Below the pieces are notes generated by a model that was not told the origin of the DNA, did not search any database, and worked only from the letters and a program-made list of their open reading frames with translations. The position numbers and the translations under genes were made by a program. DNA of 64,000 nucleotides, from NCBI GenBank assembly GCA_963576475.1, contig OY754964.1, forward strand, positions 46,760,861 to 46,824,860, read 5' to 3'. Every line of letters begins with the position of its first letter. The stretch's first letter is position 1. Positions 45,500 to 57,100 of the stretch are shown here, in pieces. The stretch is from Molanna angustata. Its lineage: Eukaryota; Arthropoda; Insecta; Trichoptera; Molannidae.

Positions 45500-47735
45500 A
45501 TTTTTTTTCTTAAAGTTTAATAGTGAGTTTTAAAAATATGCATGTAAATTCCTGCATATTTTGAAGACTAACAAAATGTTTAACAGAGACATTTTCTTAT
45601 ACTGGTTTTTGTTTACATAAGTTAAAAGTATTATATAAATTCGAGTAGGTATAGTTCATATAAAAAAAATGTGACATAGGTCATATATGTAAATGCCATA
45701 AATTATTAACATTAAAATTTACTTTTTACAAGAAAGTAAAAAGTAAGAGACAAAGAGACGAAAAAGAGAATAGGGATCAATTTTGAAATTTACTATTCCA
45801 CTGTCTATCTACTTTATTATTTAAACCGTTATAGACCAGAACAGAACAGGATTTCCTAGTTGGGCAGCAGTAATCTACTTATTCTTGTCATTGTAAATAT
45901 GGTGTGATTAAAAATAAATATAAAATTACCTAACAAAGGGCACATGTTTTAGTAATTATTTAAAAGATTTTTTATCCATATTTTTCAATATTTGGTTTGT
46001 TTTATAAATAAATAGTACCTACAACTTTTGAAAATATAGAAACTTTTAACTTGATAAAATATACGATTAAATCAATATTAAATATTACACTTTACCCTTT
46101 ATACAAACATTACTATCATTTTACACATGTATGTAGGTATAAGCTTTCTTAAAAACCAGAATAATAATTAACATATTAATTGAATTTTGCATAATCGAAT
46201 ATCAAAACGGAATATTTTTATTTTCGATATTTATATGGTTTTAAAATCATTTTGTACATGTATGTATACATCAAAATATCTTCAATTAAAAACTATATTT
46301 GCAAATTTCAAAAAACAAAAAATTCCATAAAAAACAAATTTTGTTTTGCTTCATTCTTTTCAAGTACCTACCGGAAAATTTCGGCCTTTGCCTTCTTCAG
46401 AAATTGAAACACTATCAAACTGGATTTCAAATAGTTTCAAAAAATAATATAAAGTTGTAAAATAATCAGTACCAAATCACCAAGCACGTGCGATATTAAA
46501 AATAAAACTTATATTATATCCTTTTGAAATTTTAAAGAAAATTTTATAAAAGTATGTTTTAATGTAATATACGTTGGTTTATAATTCAATTTTAAGTTGT
46601 GTTATTAACCACTAAGATGATGATAATTATTATACATAATAACGACGTATAAGTAATGATCAAGAAGCAAGGCTGAGTCGTAAAAACAACTTTGGCCACA
46701 TATTATAAAGAAGACGAGATTGGCGATAAGAGATTTAATGTTGTGATAACACAAGTCTTCTTCCTTCCGTGACAATTAGGTATATTCATTTTTTTAATAA
46801 TACACCACAAATCTACCGGTCTCGATTATTATAAAATTACTTAAAAATCGTACAAATTTTAAAAATGCATATTAAGACATTAATATATGTATGCAGAATA
46901 TGAAGTGCACCAAAAATCATAGTACAAAGGTACCTTACGGAGCTCTCTTGATCATTATACGGATTCTCAGAATCATGGTGAAAAAATAGCAATAACCTTT
47001 CTTCCTCTAGATGAGATAATATTTTCTGATAATTGGACACCATTTGATGATGGAATTTTTAAGAATTTAATTTGGAAATTATTCCATGAGTTCTTTCGTG
47101 GAAACTTTGGGTCGATAACCAAAAAGACACGACGGGTAGCAATTCTTAAATTGGATGTGTTCTAAATTTTGGTCAAGCCGTTGAAAAAATCATAAATAGT
47201 ATTGGAAATATTGAAACAATGGAGATTAGGTAGGTACTGTTAAATAATATATTTACTATATGAGAAATCTAAAAAAGTCTTATAGCACCGATGAACAATT
47301 TGAAAGTATGTTCTTAACATAGGTAAAGTCATCCAGAGTTTTAAATGACGATTTGTATCTAAGAGAAAACAATTCCAAACTGTGTGAATCAAAAAGAACT
47401 TTTTAGTTCATAAAAAGAAAATGTAATCTAAGTTTTGATAGTTCTTATTTTTATTAAGAATTATCTCTTGATAACAAAAATGAAATACTATTCAACTTAG
47501 TTCAAAATTTTGCTCTACACACCTTGTCTATCTCGAAATAATTCTAGGCATACAATTATAATAAAATCTTAAATTACAGGAAATTTCGTTATTATTAATG
47601 CAGTTTTATGAATACAAATAAAAACACAATCTTAAAAAATGTAACGGAGGTTTCAAAATAAGCATTGCCTTCTGACGTTATAACGAGGAATAAAACTTTA
47701 TGCTATAACTATATATTATATACAAAGTAATACAT
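45500..47735. other. AT-rich stretch, nothing recognised
   Basis: No supported gene or repeat ends. It may be intronic if the 45.2-kb exon is real. Confidence 0.35.
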
Positions 47736-47880
47736 TTATTTACTTATTTTATTTATTTATTTTTAGATTTGGTACATGGTCATTATACATTGCACATTTA
47801 CATAATATCAAAATAAAGAAACCGTAGGTACACATAAAAATCCCACAAGGCAAAGCCTGTCTGTGGTTATACCTACCTAT
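47736..47880 (-). mobile_element. LINE/SINE 3' end with (TAAA)n tail
   Basis: On the minus strand a GACAGGCTTTGCCTTGTGGG segment leads through AT-rich sequence to AAAATAAATAAATAAAATAA (about 47738-47765). The tail type is like that of the nested LINE at 25815. Confidence 0.5.
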
Positions 47881-48164
47881 TAAAATATAGACAAAATTAT
47901 TTTGTTAATAAGATCAGATAACGATATAAAATGAAAATATAGCAAAAACTATAAAATGTTCAAAATCAACCTTTGCAAATATTCGTGTAAGTATATTTAA
48001 ACAAATGAAATAATTACTTGATAGCACCTTCTTAAAAATATAAGTTTGCATAAAAATATATCACAATATTAAAAGCTCGCGACTTAATGAGTTCCCATGT
48101 CATTCGTCTGACTGTGAATGTTAAAAAAAACATGGTAATCATTTTAAATTCATCTTATAACAAT

Positions 48165-48785
48165 AACTTTTTGTACGATCAACAAAAAATAATCAAGTTC
48201 GGAATAAAAAAAACATTGACTTTAGTAGTATGATTATTATTTTAACTCCTCACTACCCCAAGGGGATAAAGTGGGGAGTTGTAATATGAATTCGCAATTT
48301 TGCTGAGATTGTATTCTGAAAGTTTCATCACAATGTATCGTTTGTGTGTGTGCTGTGTAGGTACTATGTGATTTATACTACATATGTACGGCGTGTTCAT
48401 TCTACTTTATCGATTATAAACGATATTACTCATTCGATACTTTTCAAAGTTTGCAAATTTGCTTAGACCCCAATCTATTACTCGCTTTGACCTCATTAGA
48501 TTTTGAAGGATATCTGACGAGTGCCTCTCAATTTTTTTAACTGTTATGTAAATATTTTAAAGTACCCCAAGCTCTGGATTTGATATTTGGTTTGCAAATT
48601 GCTAAAAAATCACATCACTTTGAAGAATTATCAAGTTTTCATTATAAAATATTTAGATCAAAAATAATTCTTAAATTCATTTCATTAAAATGCTAAAAAT
48701 CTTCCATAAAAATTTATTAATATTTTGTGGAGCGACATGGTAGTAAGGAGTACAGCCTTGGTCACAACCCACTCGTTTAATTTTA
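48165..48785 (-). mobile_element. Helentron/HINE-like element, copy B (best preserved small copy)
   Basis: In minus orientation it starts AAACGAGTGGGTTGTGAC (complement 48761-48778). It has a subterminal TACTCCTTACTAC (complement 48740-48752) and ends in a hairpin built of AACTCCCCACT and AGTGAGGAGTT (48244-48280). The distal arm of the hairpin is the complement of the subterminal repeat with two differences. The 3' flank AAAATAATAATCATACTA is shared with copy C. The ~480-bp interior is related to copies A and C only. Confidence 0.65.
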
Positions 48786-48837
48786 TGATTAATTATTTTA
48801 ACTGTTGTAGTATGTTCCAACCCCAAATTATATATTG

Positions 48838-48890
48838 TGACAGTATATTATACTCTCTACCTACCCCGTTAGGGATATGTCGTGATGGTA
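48838..48890 (+). mobile_element. LINE 3'-end fragment
   Basis: CTACCTACCCCGTTAGGGAT and TCGTGATGGTATGTATA match the last ~45 bp of the LINE at 53078-53510. It lies 50 bp right of Helentron-like copy B. Copy C likewise has this LINE type immediately to its right. Confidence 0.6.
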
Positions 48891-48899
48891 TGTATAAAA

Positions 48900-50100
48900 T
48901 ATATTCAGTTGAAATATATGCATATTTATGATTTATTTATTCCAACTCTTTGCCTAAGAGGGATCTATTTCATGAAAATATATATTATAGGTATACATAC
49001 AAATAAAACAAAGTAGAAATAAGTTTAAGTACTGTACAATAATTTAACTAACTGCTAATTAAATAACATACTTACATATATATGCTTAAAAAATAATTGT
49101 AAAAGAAATGGAATAATAAAAAGACTTTATTATGATTATTCCAACCCTAATTACCTGATTTCCTTTTTACCATGACGCTGTGACTCGTTTGGGGTAGGTG
49201 GCATATAAAGCTAAACACCCCAATTTCAAATCAAATTCATCAAATATGTTAAACAGAATGTTTCTAGAAAAAATAGCATAAGTGTATCCAACATTTCTCT
49301 AGTGAATGTTCGTCACACAATTTTAAAATTCAGCCTCAATTCCCTTAAAAGAAATATTAAAAATATCCTTTTTTAAAGCATTTTTTTAAATTACTCAAAA
49401 ACTATGTGTCATAGAGAAATAAATCTTGTATATGCTAAAAGAATGCGTAATGTCAAAGTGAATGACAGATAAAGTTTTTTCATATCAACAAAGGTTTGTT
49501 TGTAAAATACAAAAAATCTACAAATTTTGGGTTTCCGATAATTTTTTAACGCACGCCATAGTTACCCTTACTAACGCGTAACTTCATAGTGCATTAGGCG
49601 GTTAATATATCATGTTTTCAGTTACTAGATTTAGCGATATATGTCATTTATCTACATATAACGTCTTCTATATATGCAATTATGAAAGCACATCTCGAAA
49701 TCGTGCTATCCTTTTTTTGGTCGGTCTAAATATATAATCGGTATTATTTTTATAAGATATTAAAATATGATCCGGGTTTATAATATGTGTACCTATGAAT
49801 GTACAAACGTAGATCCTGTTGATTTTCATATAAAAATTGATTTTACTTAAATATTATATATAAATTAATTTACAATTTACTTCCATTTTATAATAGTCAA
49901 TGTTTTCTAGCATAATAAGTACATATTTCCCACAAGAATTTGTATACGCAATTAAGATTTATTAATATAAATAACATATTTTGCGAGTTGCTTAAATAGC
50001 AGATAACAAAACGTATAGACGTATTAATTTTATATCTACAGATAAAAATAGTCTCTAAGTTTCATTCAAATGATAAGCATAAGCCGTAAACTTTATAAAA
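48900..50100. other. AT-rich stretch, nothing recognised
   Basis: No supported gene, RNA or repeat ends. Confidence 0.35.
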
Positions 50101-50101
50101 T

Positions 50102-50798
50102 CAGGGCCGGATCCAATCTAGGATTAAAGGGTGCAGATGTAACGGGGCGCTCTTAAATTAAAAATAAGCAGAATCAATTCGATGAATATAAAATATTAAC
50201 CGTCGCAAAAAATATTTTTTTTCTTATATTTACCATTGTCCTTTTATCTATAATATCCTTAACGATAGAACGCCGAACCACATTATTAGGAACAACACGC
50301 ATTGATGTTTCTTTTGCCTCGTGATTTTTCAATATTGTTGACAAGAAAAAATACAATTTATCATGTTTCCTACGTTTTCTTTATTTAACCTACACTTTTT
50401 AAATAATTCTAACTCTATTTTGTGCAATTTTCAATATTTGTAATTCTATAATTGTATTTTTGTTGTAAAACATCATATTTCAGACGAATGATAAATAAAT
50501 AAATGAATAAATAGAAAATACATATAAATAATATTTCAATTAAAAACATTATATGAATGTATCGAAACATTATATTAATGAACCGAAAACATTAAATAAA
50601 TGTTGAAAACATTAAATGAATGTACCGAAATGAAAACACCTTTTCTTGTATCAGCGCCCTTGAAATGACTTTGAATCATTAAACGGCGCTATAAAAATCC
50701 CTATTGTTATATTGGTGTATAATTTGTAAATTTATCGAAGTAAGAGAGCGCGTTAAAATTGGATACTCGAGGAGCTTCAAATGTTTGATCCAGCCCTG
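50102..50798. mobile_element. hAT-like non-autonomous element
   Basis: CAGGGCCGGATCCAA (50102-50116) and the inverted CAGGGCTGGATCAAA (50784-50798) form imperfect TIRs. CAGGGCCGG is a common hAT terminus. The 8-bp flanks do not match, so the target duplication is lost or the ends are slightly off. The interior holds short tandem ACATTAAATGAATGT units and no transposase. Confidence 0.6.
50540..50640. repeat. Short minisatellite, ~22-26-bp unit
   Basis: Four or so variants of GAAAACATTAAATGAATGT(ACC) follow one another, inside the 50102-50798 element. Confidence 0.7.
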
Positions 50799-50799
50799 T

Positions 50800-51475
50800 A
50801 TTTTTATATTTATGTACAAAACCATGTAAGTTAGGAATAATTCCCCATAATTACATGATTATAATAATGGTCTTTGTTTAATATAATTAGGTGCGATACA
50901 ATATGGATATTCTATTATTGTATTGTCTAGATATTTATTCAATTTAGTGGTGGTCATTGCGCAAACAAAATCATTCAAAATGTTACACAGATTGTTATTA
51001 TTGTACCTACCTATATATACCTCTTTGTATTGCTGATATTGATCTGACAAAATGTGTCTTTATTAATTGCCTCCATAAAATTATCCACCGATATGCATAA
51101 AATACAATTAAATACACAAATCACAATCTTTACTTAGCCTCATTTTATTCTTAACTGATTCATTTGTTTGACGACCTCAAATTATACTGACAACCCACAA
51201 CAGTACCTACCCACAAAAGTAACGATATTTAAACAAGTATAATATTATGATTCAGTTTTTATGGCGTCCTTTAATCAATTTTACTCGGTCGAAGCTCAGT
51301 TTTGGGTGGTGTGTTTCGCTTACTCGTAAATTTACCCACCATTCGTGGAGCGATTGAAAGCTTAACCCAAAGTTCACTTCAAGACGCTTGGAAAAATCGT
51401 TGATCTTATTCTTTCGTAAGCAGACTGACATTTGTATTTCTTTCAGCAATCATGAATTTTATTAAGATTATATTC
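50800..51475. other. AT-rich stretch, nothing recognised
   Basis: A 65-codon minus-strand ORF at 51252-51449 (SLHEWWVNLRV) has no motif I can place. Confidence 0.35.
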
Positions 51476-51479
51476 AGAC

Positions 51480-51797
51480 TCTACAAAACTTTTGTTAATA
51501 CAAAATTTTATGACACTTTCATACTAAACATATATCTTAAATATTTTTTTTTATTGACTGTAGATTAAGATTCATATTAGATTGTGATCTTTAAAGCTTT
51601 AAGTATAATTTTATTTAATTCATTGTGATAATTTATACAAAACTTAATGACAATTTCATACTAAACATTGATCTTAACGGAATATTTATGATTGAGTGTG
51701 GATTATGATTAATATTAGATTATGATTGCGTACTAATTTATATATTTTTAAGATTACAACAAGATAATAATGCATTAAGATTGTGTCATGAGTAGCT
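51480..51797 (-). repeat. MITE-like repeat, TACTCATGA family, partly dimeric
   Basis: On the minus strand it starts GCTACTCATGACACAATC (51780-51797 complement) and holds the internal word AGTATGAAATTGTCAT. A second version of that word ~138 bp away (51511 versus 51649) indicates a partial internal duplication. Same family as 13373-13619 and 55283-55536. Confidence 0.55.
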
Positions 51798-51867
51798 TTG
51801 CTGATTTATACATTTTTACATTAAGACAATATTAGATCATATGAAGAACATGTCATATGTAGCCCTA

Positions 51868-52050
51868 CTGACGTGAGGACTCGAATTTCATCTTCTTGGA
51901 TTATTCTCGACCACACAATTCCATACTGGACATGGGATTTTCGAAAGTTATCTTTATCGTTTTCACTTATACGATTCGTCCTTATGTCAGGTTTGTGATA
52001 ACCTTGATCAGACTTCTCCGTGTTAACATTCCGACGAGAACTCTTTCAAG
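51868..52050 (+). repeat. Dispersed repeat, family X copy 3 (partial)
   Basis: ACTGACGTGAGGACTCGAAT, TCTTCTTGGATTATTC and AAAGTTATCTTTATCG follow the order of the copy at 7561. The right half is missing or too diverged. Confidence 0.5.
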
Positions 52051-52129
52051 GGTGTTTGAGGGAATTCCTTTAAACCACGAAGAGGTCCTTAAAACCTATT
52101 TTTTTGTAAATAATAATAAAAACATATAG

Positions 52130-52250
52130 GATGGTGACATAGCATTTGATGCACTAGATTAACAAATCAATACATCCGGGTTCAAATCCTGCATCGATAG
52201 ATCGACATCGCATGTTTACATATGTGCTGTGTTTTTGTGATCATATCATT
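52130..52250 (+). mobile_element. Decayed tRNA-like SINE
   Basis: ATGGTGACATAGCATTTGAT (degenerate box A), then CCGGGTTCAAATCCTGC (box B) and a GATCGACATCGC body. No closed cloverleaf. Confidence 0.45.
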
Positions 52251-52444
52251 ATTAAAAAAAAACGTAAATATGCCGAACGCGTGGCATTCTTTCATTTGCT
52301 AATGTTTGCTCTAGATCAGAAATTTGCTAAAAAAATATAAATTATTCGAGAGCTTTTCACATTTCAAAAAAATTCCAAGATTTTATTTTTACTGCTAAAA
52401 CAATTAAGCGAATTTAATTTTTTTGTTTCAATTTCATTTGCCAG

Positions 52445-53015
52445 TTTTTGTACGATCTACAACAAAGAATCAAGTTCGGATTAAAAGAACATTGACTTTT
52501 GTAGTATGATTATTATTTTACAACCCCAAGAAGATAAAGTGGGGAGTTATGAATTCGTCATTTATAAGGTTATTTTTTTTTTGCAAATTATCGACAAGTA
52601 TCATGCTGAGATTGTATTATGAAATTTTCATCACAATGTATCTCTGTGTGTGCTGTGTACGATATACTATGTACGGCGTGTTTATTCTACTTTATCGATT
52701 ATAGGCTAAAGTACTCATTCGATTCTTTTTAAATTTTGTTTATTTGTTTATCCAATACTCGCTTAGAAACCATTAGATTTTGAAGGATATCTGATCAGTT
52801 CTTCTCATTTTTTTAACAGTCAAATATTTCAATGTGACCCCATGCTTTATTTTCAAATTGTTAATAAGGCACACGACTTTCACAAAATGGCATGGAAAAA
52901 ATATCAAGTTTTCATAGTGAAATATTTATATCAAAAATAATATAACGAACTCATTTCATAAAAACGCTATACTTTGTTTTATTTGATAGTCAGCCACAAC
53001 CCACTCGTTTCATTT
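52445..53015 (-). mobile_element. Helentron/HINE-like element, copy C
   Basis: In minus orientation it starts AAACGAGTGGGTTGTGGC (complement 52993-53010) and ends in AACTCCCCACTTTATC...GGGGTTGT (52523-52553), then AAAATAATAATCATACTAC as in copy B. The interior aligns with copy B over about 400 bp. The subterminal repeat is lost. Confidence 0.6.
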
Positions 53016-53077
53016 TTTATTTTTAAAAAAACATACATTAATAAAAATTAAACTTTTTAATTTATTTATCATTTTTC

Positions 53078-53510
53078 AGATGACCAACCGAGATCGCTTA
53101 GAAGAATTTGTAACAGAACGATGTATGATAGAGTTCGGAATGAAGATACAAGGAAAGAATGTAAGATAAAGAAAGATGTAATTAACAGAATGAAAGTTAA
53201 CACATTGAGATGGTTTGGCCACTTGGGGAGAATGAACGAAGAACGCCTGACGAAGAAAATATACAAAGCTGACAGGAACGGAATAAGAGGTCGCGTGCGC
53301 CCAAGAAAAGGATGGCACGACCATGTAAACGATATTTTGAAAGATGGAAATGTAAGAAGCATGAACAACAGACGAACATGTATAAGACGATGTATGAATG
53401 TTGATGAGGCGATGAATGTGTGTCAAGATAGAAAAATGTGGCGTTCGGTTCTGTCTGCCTACCCCGTGAGGGACATGGCGTGATGGTATGTATGTATGTA
53501 TGTACCAACC
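53078..53510 (+). mobile_element. LINE, reverse transcriptase C-terminus and 3' tail
   Basis: A plus-strand frame of about 120 codons (53121-53483) reads MYDRVRNEDTRKECKIKKDV, LRWFGHLGRMNEERL, VRPRKGWHDHVNDILK, NNRRTCIRRCMNVDEA and SAYPVRDMA. This is the familiar C-terminus of an RTE-like insect reverse transcriptase (R-W-F-G-H and R-x-R-P-R-K motifs). It ends in (TATG)n. It is 5'-truncated but the remaining frame is open. Copies of the last part occur at 14235-14385 and 48838-48890. Confidence 0.85.
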
Positions 53511-53959
53511 GATACAGGAAAAGAACATAGAGAAGTTAATGTATTATTTTGGAAGAGAAGGTTTTATAAAACATTAGTAAAACCACAAAAACCTGTAGTA
53601 ATTTTAAAGTGTAAACTTTAAAAAATATGAAATATTTATAATACAGATCCTTGAAATTTATCTAAGTATTTTCATTCAATGACAGTAACAATGCATTAAA
53701 TAACAAAATCGTTAAAATCTAACACGGCATAATTAATTATCATTGTTTTGTTCTTGTTACTTAATCATTTCATATTATTTAAGACGTATTGTGTCAAATT
53801 TGGCGATAAATTTGATTTGGTTAAATATCTTCAATGAACTCATTCATGAACCGTTGTGGGTATTGTTAAATTAACGGTGGGAATTCCGTGACGCACTTGA
53901 ATCTTTGAATTCCGACCTTGGATCTATGAATCTCTGATCTATGAATGGTTTTCCCACAG

Positions 53960-54126
53960 CACATCGGGGCGGATAGAAGATATTATATCAGAGGAACAAT
54001 GCTTCTTCAGGGATGTTCCGTGATAGTCTTTACTGCTGTCTTGGCTGCCGCTCAAGGACCTTCAAAAGCGACCACAAGTGACGGAGACTATAACAATGTC
54101 AATCCGGATGGTTCTTATGATTTTGG
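53960..54126 (+). CDS. Cuticle gene coding exon 1: signal peptide and start of R&R domain 1
   Basis: The acceptor TTTTCCCACAG ends at 53959, and ATG is at 53999 after 39 nt of 5'UTR. An upstream in-frame ATG at 53945 lies in the intron. The exon ends NPDGSYDF-G in phase 2 at the donor GTAAGT (54127). PDGSYDFG is the opening of the first R&R domain. Confidence 0.85.
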
Positions 54127-57100
54127 GTAAGTACTGTCTTTTGTTAAAAGAAAAATGATAATTACACACCTTTTTTTACCCTATCGTCATTCATAAGAAT
54201 TAAGTTAGTAAAAAGTTATTTTTTACAATGTTTCTTCGTATTTTTCATAACTTCACTATTTATTCTTAAAGGAATGATGTGATAGATGTTGAAGCTTAGC
54301 CTTATATCACGCAATACATAAAGATAGTAATTACAATAAACAAAACAATATCCTACATTAGAAATCCACAAAGTTATAAACAATAAAAAAAATAATTAAC
54401 AACCAGACACAACCTATCATTTCACTATTATTATCCATCTTCCCCTTAGATTAACGACCACTCTTTCCCTCGCCCCCTATCTCCTGCTATTAGTTTTGAC
54501 TCGCCCGAAGAAGAGAACAGAATATCTCTCCGAAATGTGCTCCGAAAATACCTGGTCCCTCTCTTTTTCCTTCCTTCCCTTTGCTACGTAATATTTACTA
54601 AAGAAGCAATATTTATCCCTATACACCTGATCTCGATTTCCTCTTCTTGTTCTTTCCCAATCCTTTTTTTTGCTATGATGTTTTTTTTTTCTTTTTTGTT
54701 ATTATTATTTATCTTGGTGTTATGTATATTTTCTTTGTTTTTTTCTAGCTTTCATTTTTTGTTGAAGTAAGTACATATATAATTCTGTCACTTTGTAATC
54801 TGGTTGGTAGAAAGAAAATGCCTAATGGCAATAAGCCCACCAGTGTGCATCATTATATTTGTTTATATTATGTACAAAAAGTTAAATAAATAAATATAAC
54901 AGTAGCTCTCGAAACAAAGATATTATGATAATATATTTTTTTAAAGGAGTTTTCACAATGAAAACGCCCCTTAACTTACAATATTTGTCATATAGAAAGT
55001 ATATTTGTTCTTTTCCAATAATTCTACTTATACTATTCACCAGATGTGATCAATATAAATATTTTATATAATTGTAATATAATGTTAATTATTTCAAATT
55101 ATATTTGTATACTGCCTTCCATGATACAGATAGTTAGAAATAAAATAACCTCAGCTAGCACCATCTTACCAGGCATTTAATGGTTCATATAATATGTTCA
55201 TGCGCCGTTTAACAATACATGCGTATTAATGTAGCTACATATGTATTACATACCTATATTATTTTATTGTTGATCTGGGGGCTACTCATGACACATTCTT
55301 AATACGTTCTTAGCTTGCCTTAATCTTAAAAATGTATAGATCAGTACTCGATCATAATACAATATTTATCTTTCTCTACATTTAATCATGAAAATTTGTT
55401 GATATCTACGTTTAGTATGAAATTGTCATGAATTGTTGTGTAAACTTAAAGTATTATTTCACTAATTTAATCTCAAAGAGTGGTCTGAATTAGTCTGAAG
55501 CTAATCTTAATTTTACTGTAATAAACTTCATGAGTATTTCGAGACGATAAAGGAAAAATGTTATTCACCAAAAAAAAAGCATGTAAATTGCATACCCAAG
55601 TATATTAAAATAGACTAGTTTATATCTTGGAAACATGTAAAGACTCATAGTTTACAACAAAACCAACAAGAAACATCAGTTCAGTGTCACATCCGGTCTC
55701 TGTTACCGCACGGTCACTGCCACTTGGGATTTTTTAATAATCTCGTGGATTATACAACATTGTTTAAATGATACATCATGTGTAAGCATTACATGCATGT
55801 TTTTAGATAGTGAACCCCGTTCAATACAATGAGTTTTATAATATCTGTAAAATCTATTGAAACTTAAAAATATTTTATAAACCTTACTAACATCTCATCG
55901 CACAAAAAGTAATAAAAATGTGTTTTATACACTTTATTACATTCTAAACTGACAACCAGAAAAAATATACAATAATTGATTAAAAATATATAAAACGGTT
56001 TTGTTATTGGAATCAAATAGAAAAACTTACTAGGTTACTGCGTGATTGTAATGAGTAGGTACCTAATTATAATTTCTTCTAGTATAAAAATACTATCGAG
56101 TTGTTTTAAGAGTTGAGGTTATTCCATTATAGATTGAATATTTTAAGGCGAAGAAATATTACTATGTGGAAATTAATTTGCAGGGAATTCAATGACATAG
56201 ATTAACGAGAAAAAAATAGAACTTTAAATAAATTAGATTTATCAAGTTACTGGTGATAAAACAAACTAAAAATTATCAATAATTCTTTTAGTATTGAATT
56301 GAATGCAACTGGGATTTGTTGAAAGAATCCTCTTATTTCAAAATAATTAAGAAACTAAGATGATATGTTTTATTTCAGATATGACAACAAGGACCGTGGT
56401 GCAGCATATCACATAAGTCAAGCAGACAGAGCAAATGTTGTGAGAGGAAGATTTGGCTCCCGAGATCCAACAGATGGAAATATAAAGGAAACTGTTTATA
56501 CAGCTGGACCGAGAGGGTATACCTTCTCATTCTTCGTCGAACATCAATCATTATCATAATATCATTTACATTATTATTTTTGCATGCAAATTTCACATAA
56601 TTATAACGAAAAATACCAATTTTTGGATCATTTTTTAGAACGCTTTTTTATTTTAGGTGATTAACCGCGCGAGTTAAAATTATGTAGAACTTTTTGAATA
56701 GTTTTGAATCTCTATTTATATAAATGAACACAAAATGAATTATTTTTCATGAGATATGCACAAAATTAAGTTTTTTTTCCACAGACCGTGATTTAAGGAA
56801 TTTCAAATTAATGAAATTTTTGAAAAGAAAACATTTAATGCTTACATCTTTTGTATGGTGTTATTAAAAGTGTTTAAAAATATCGTAATTGTATTTTTTT
56901 ACATAAATCTTAAAGTTTTATCAAATTAGAATTAAATAGATACCAGTTTATGAAAAATTGCGACTTTCTTAAATGCAGTTGTAGTTGTATTTAACCTAGC
57001 CCTGAAAATCATAAGTAACCAAACTTGAAATAAATGCCAAGCTCAAAACATGTCCAATGTCTAAATGTTTCTTTAAAAATACCAAACTATTGTGTTATAG

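Noticed and set aside
53076..53528. Minus-strand ORFs of 99-150 codons
   Set aside because: They are antisense to the LINE reverse transcriptase frame, which has clear motifs on the plus strand.
53945..53998. Upstream in-frame ATG for the cuticle protein
   Set aside because: It lies before a strong splice acceptor (53949-53959) and would put charged residues ahead of the signal peptide. ATG at 53999 fits better.
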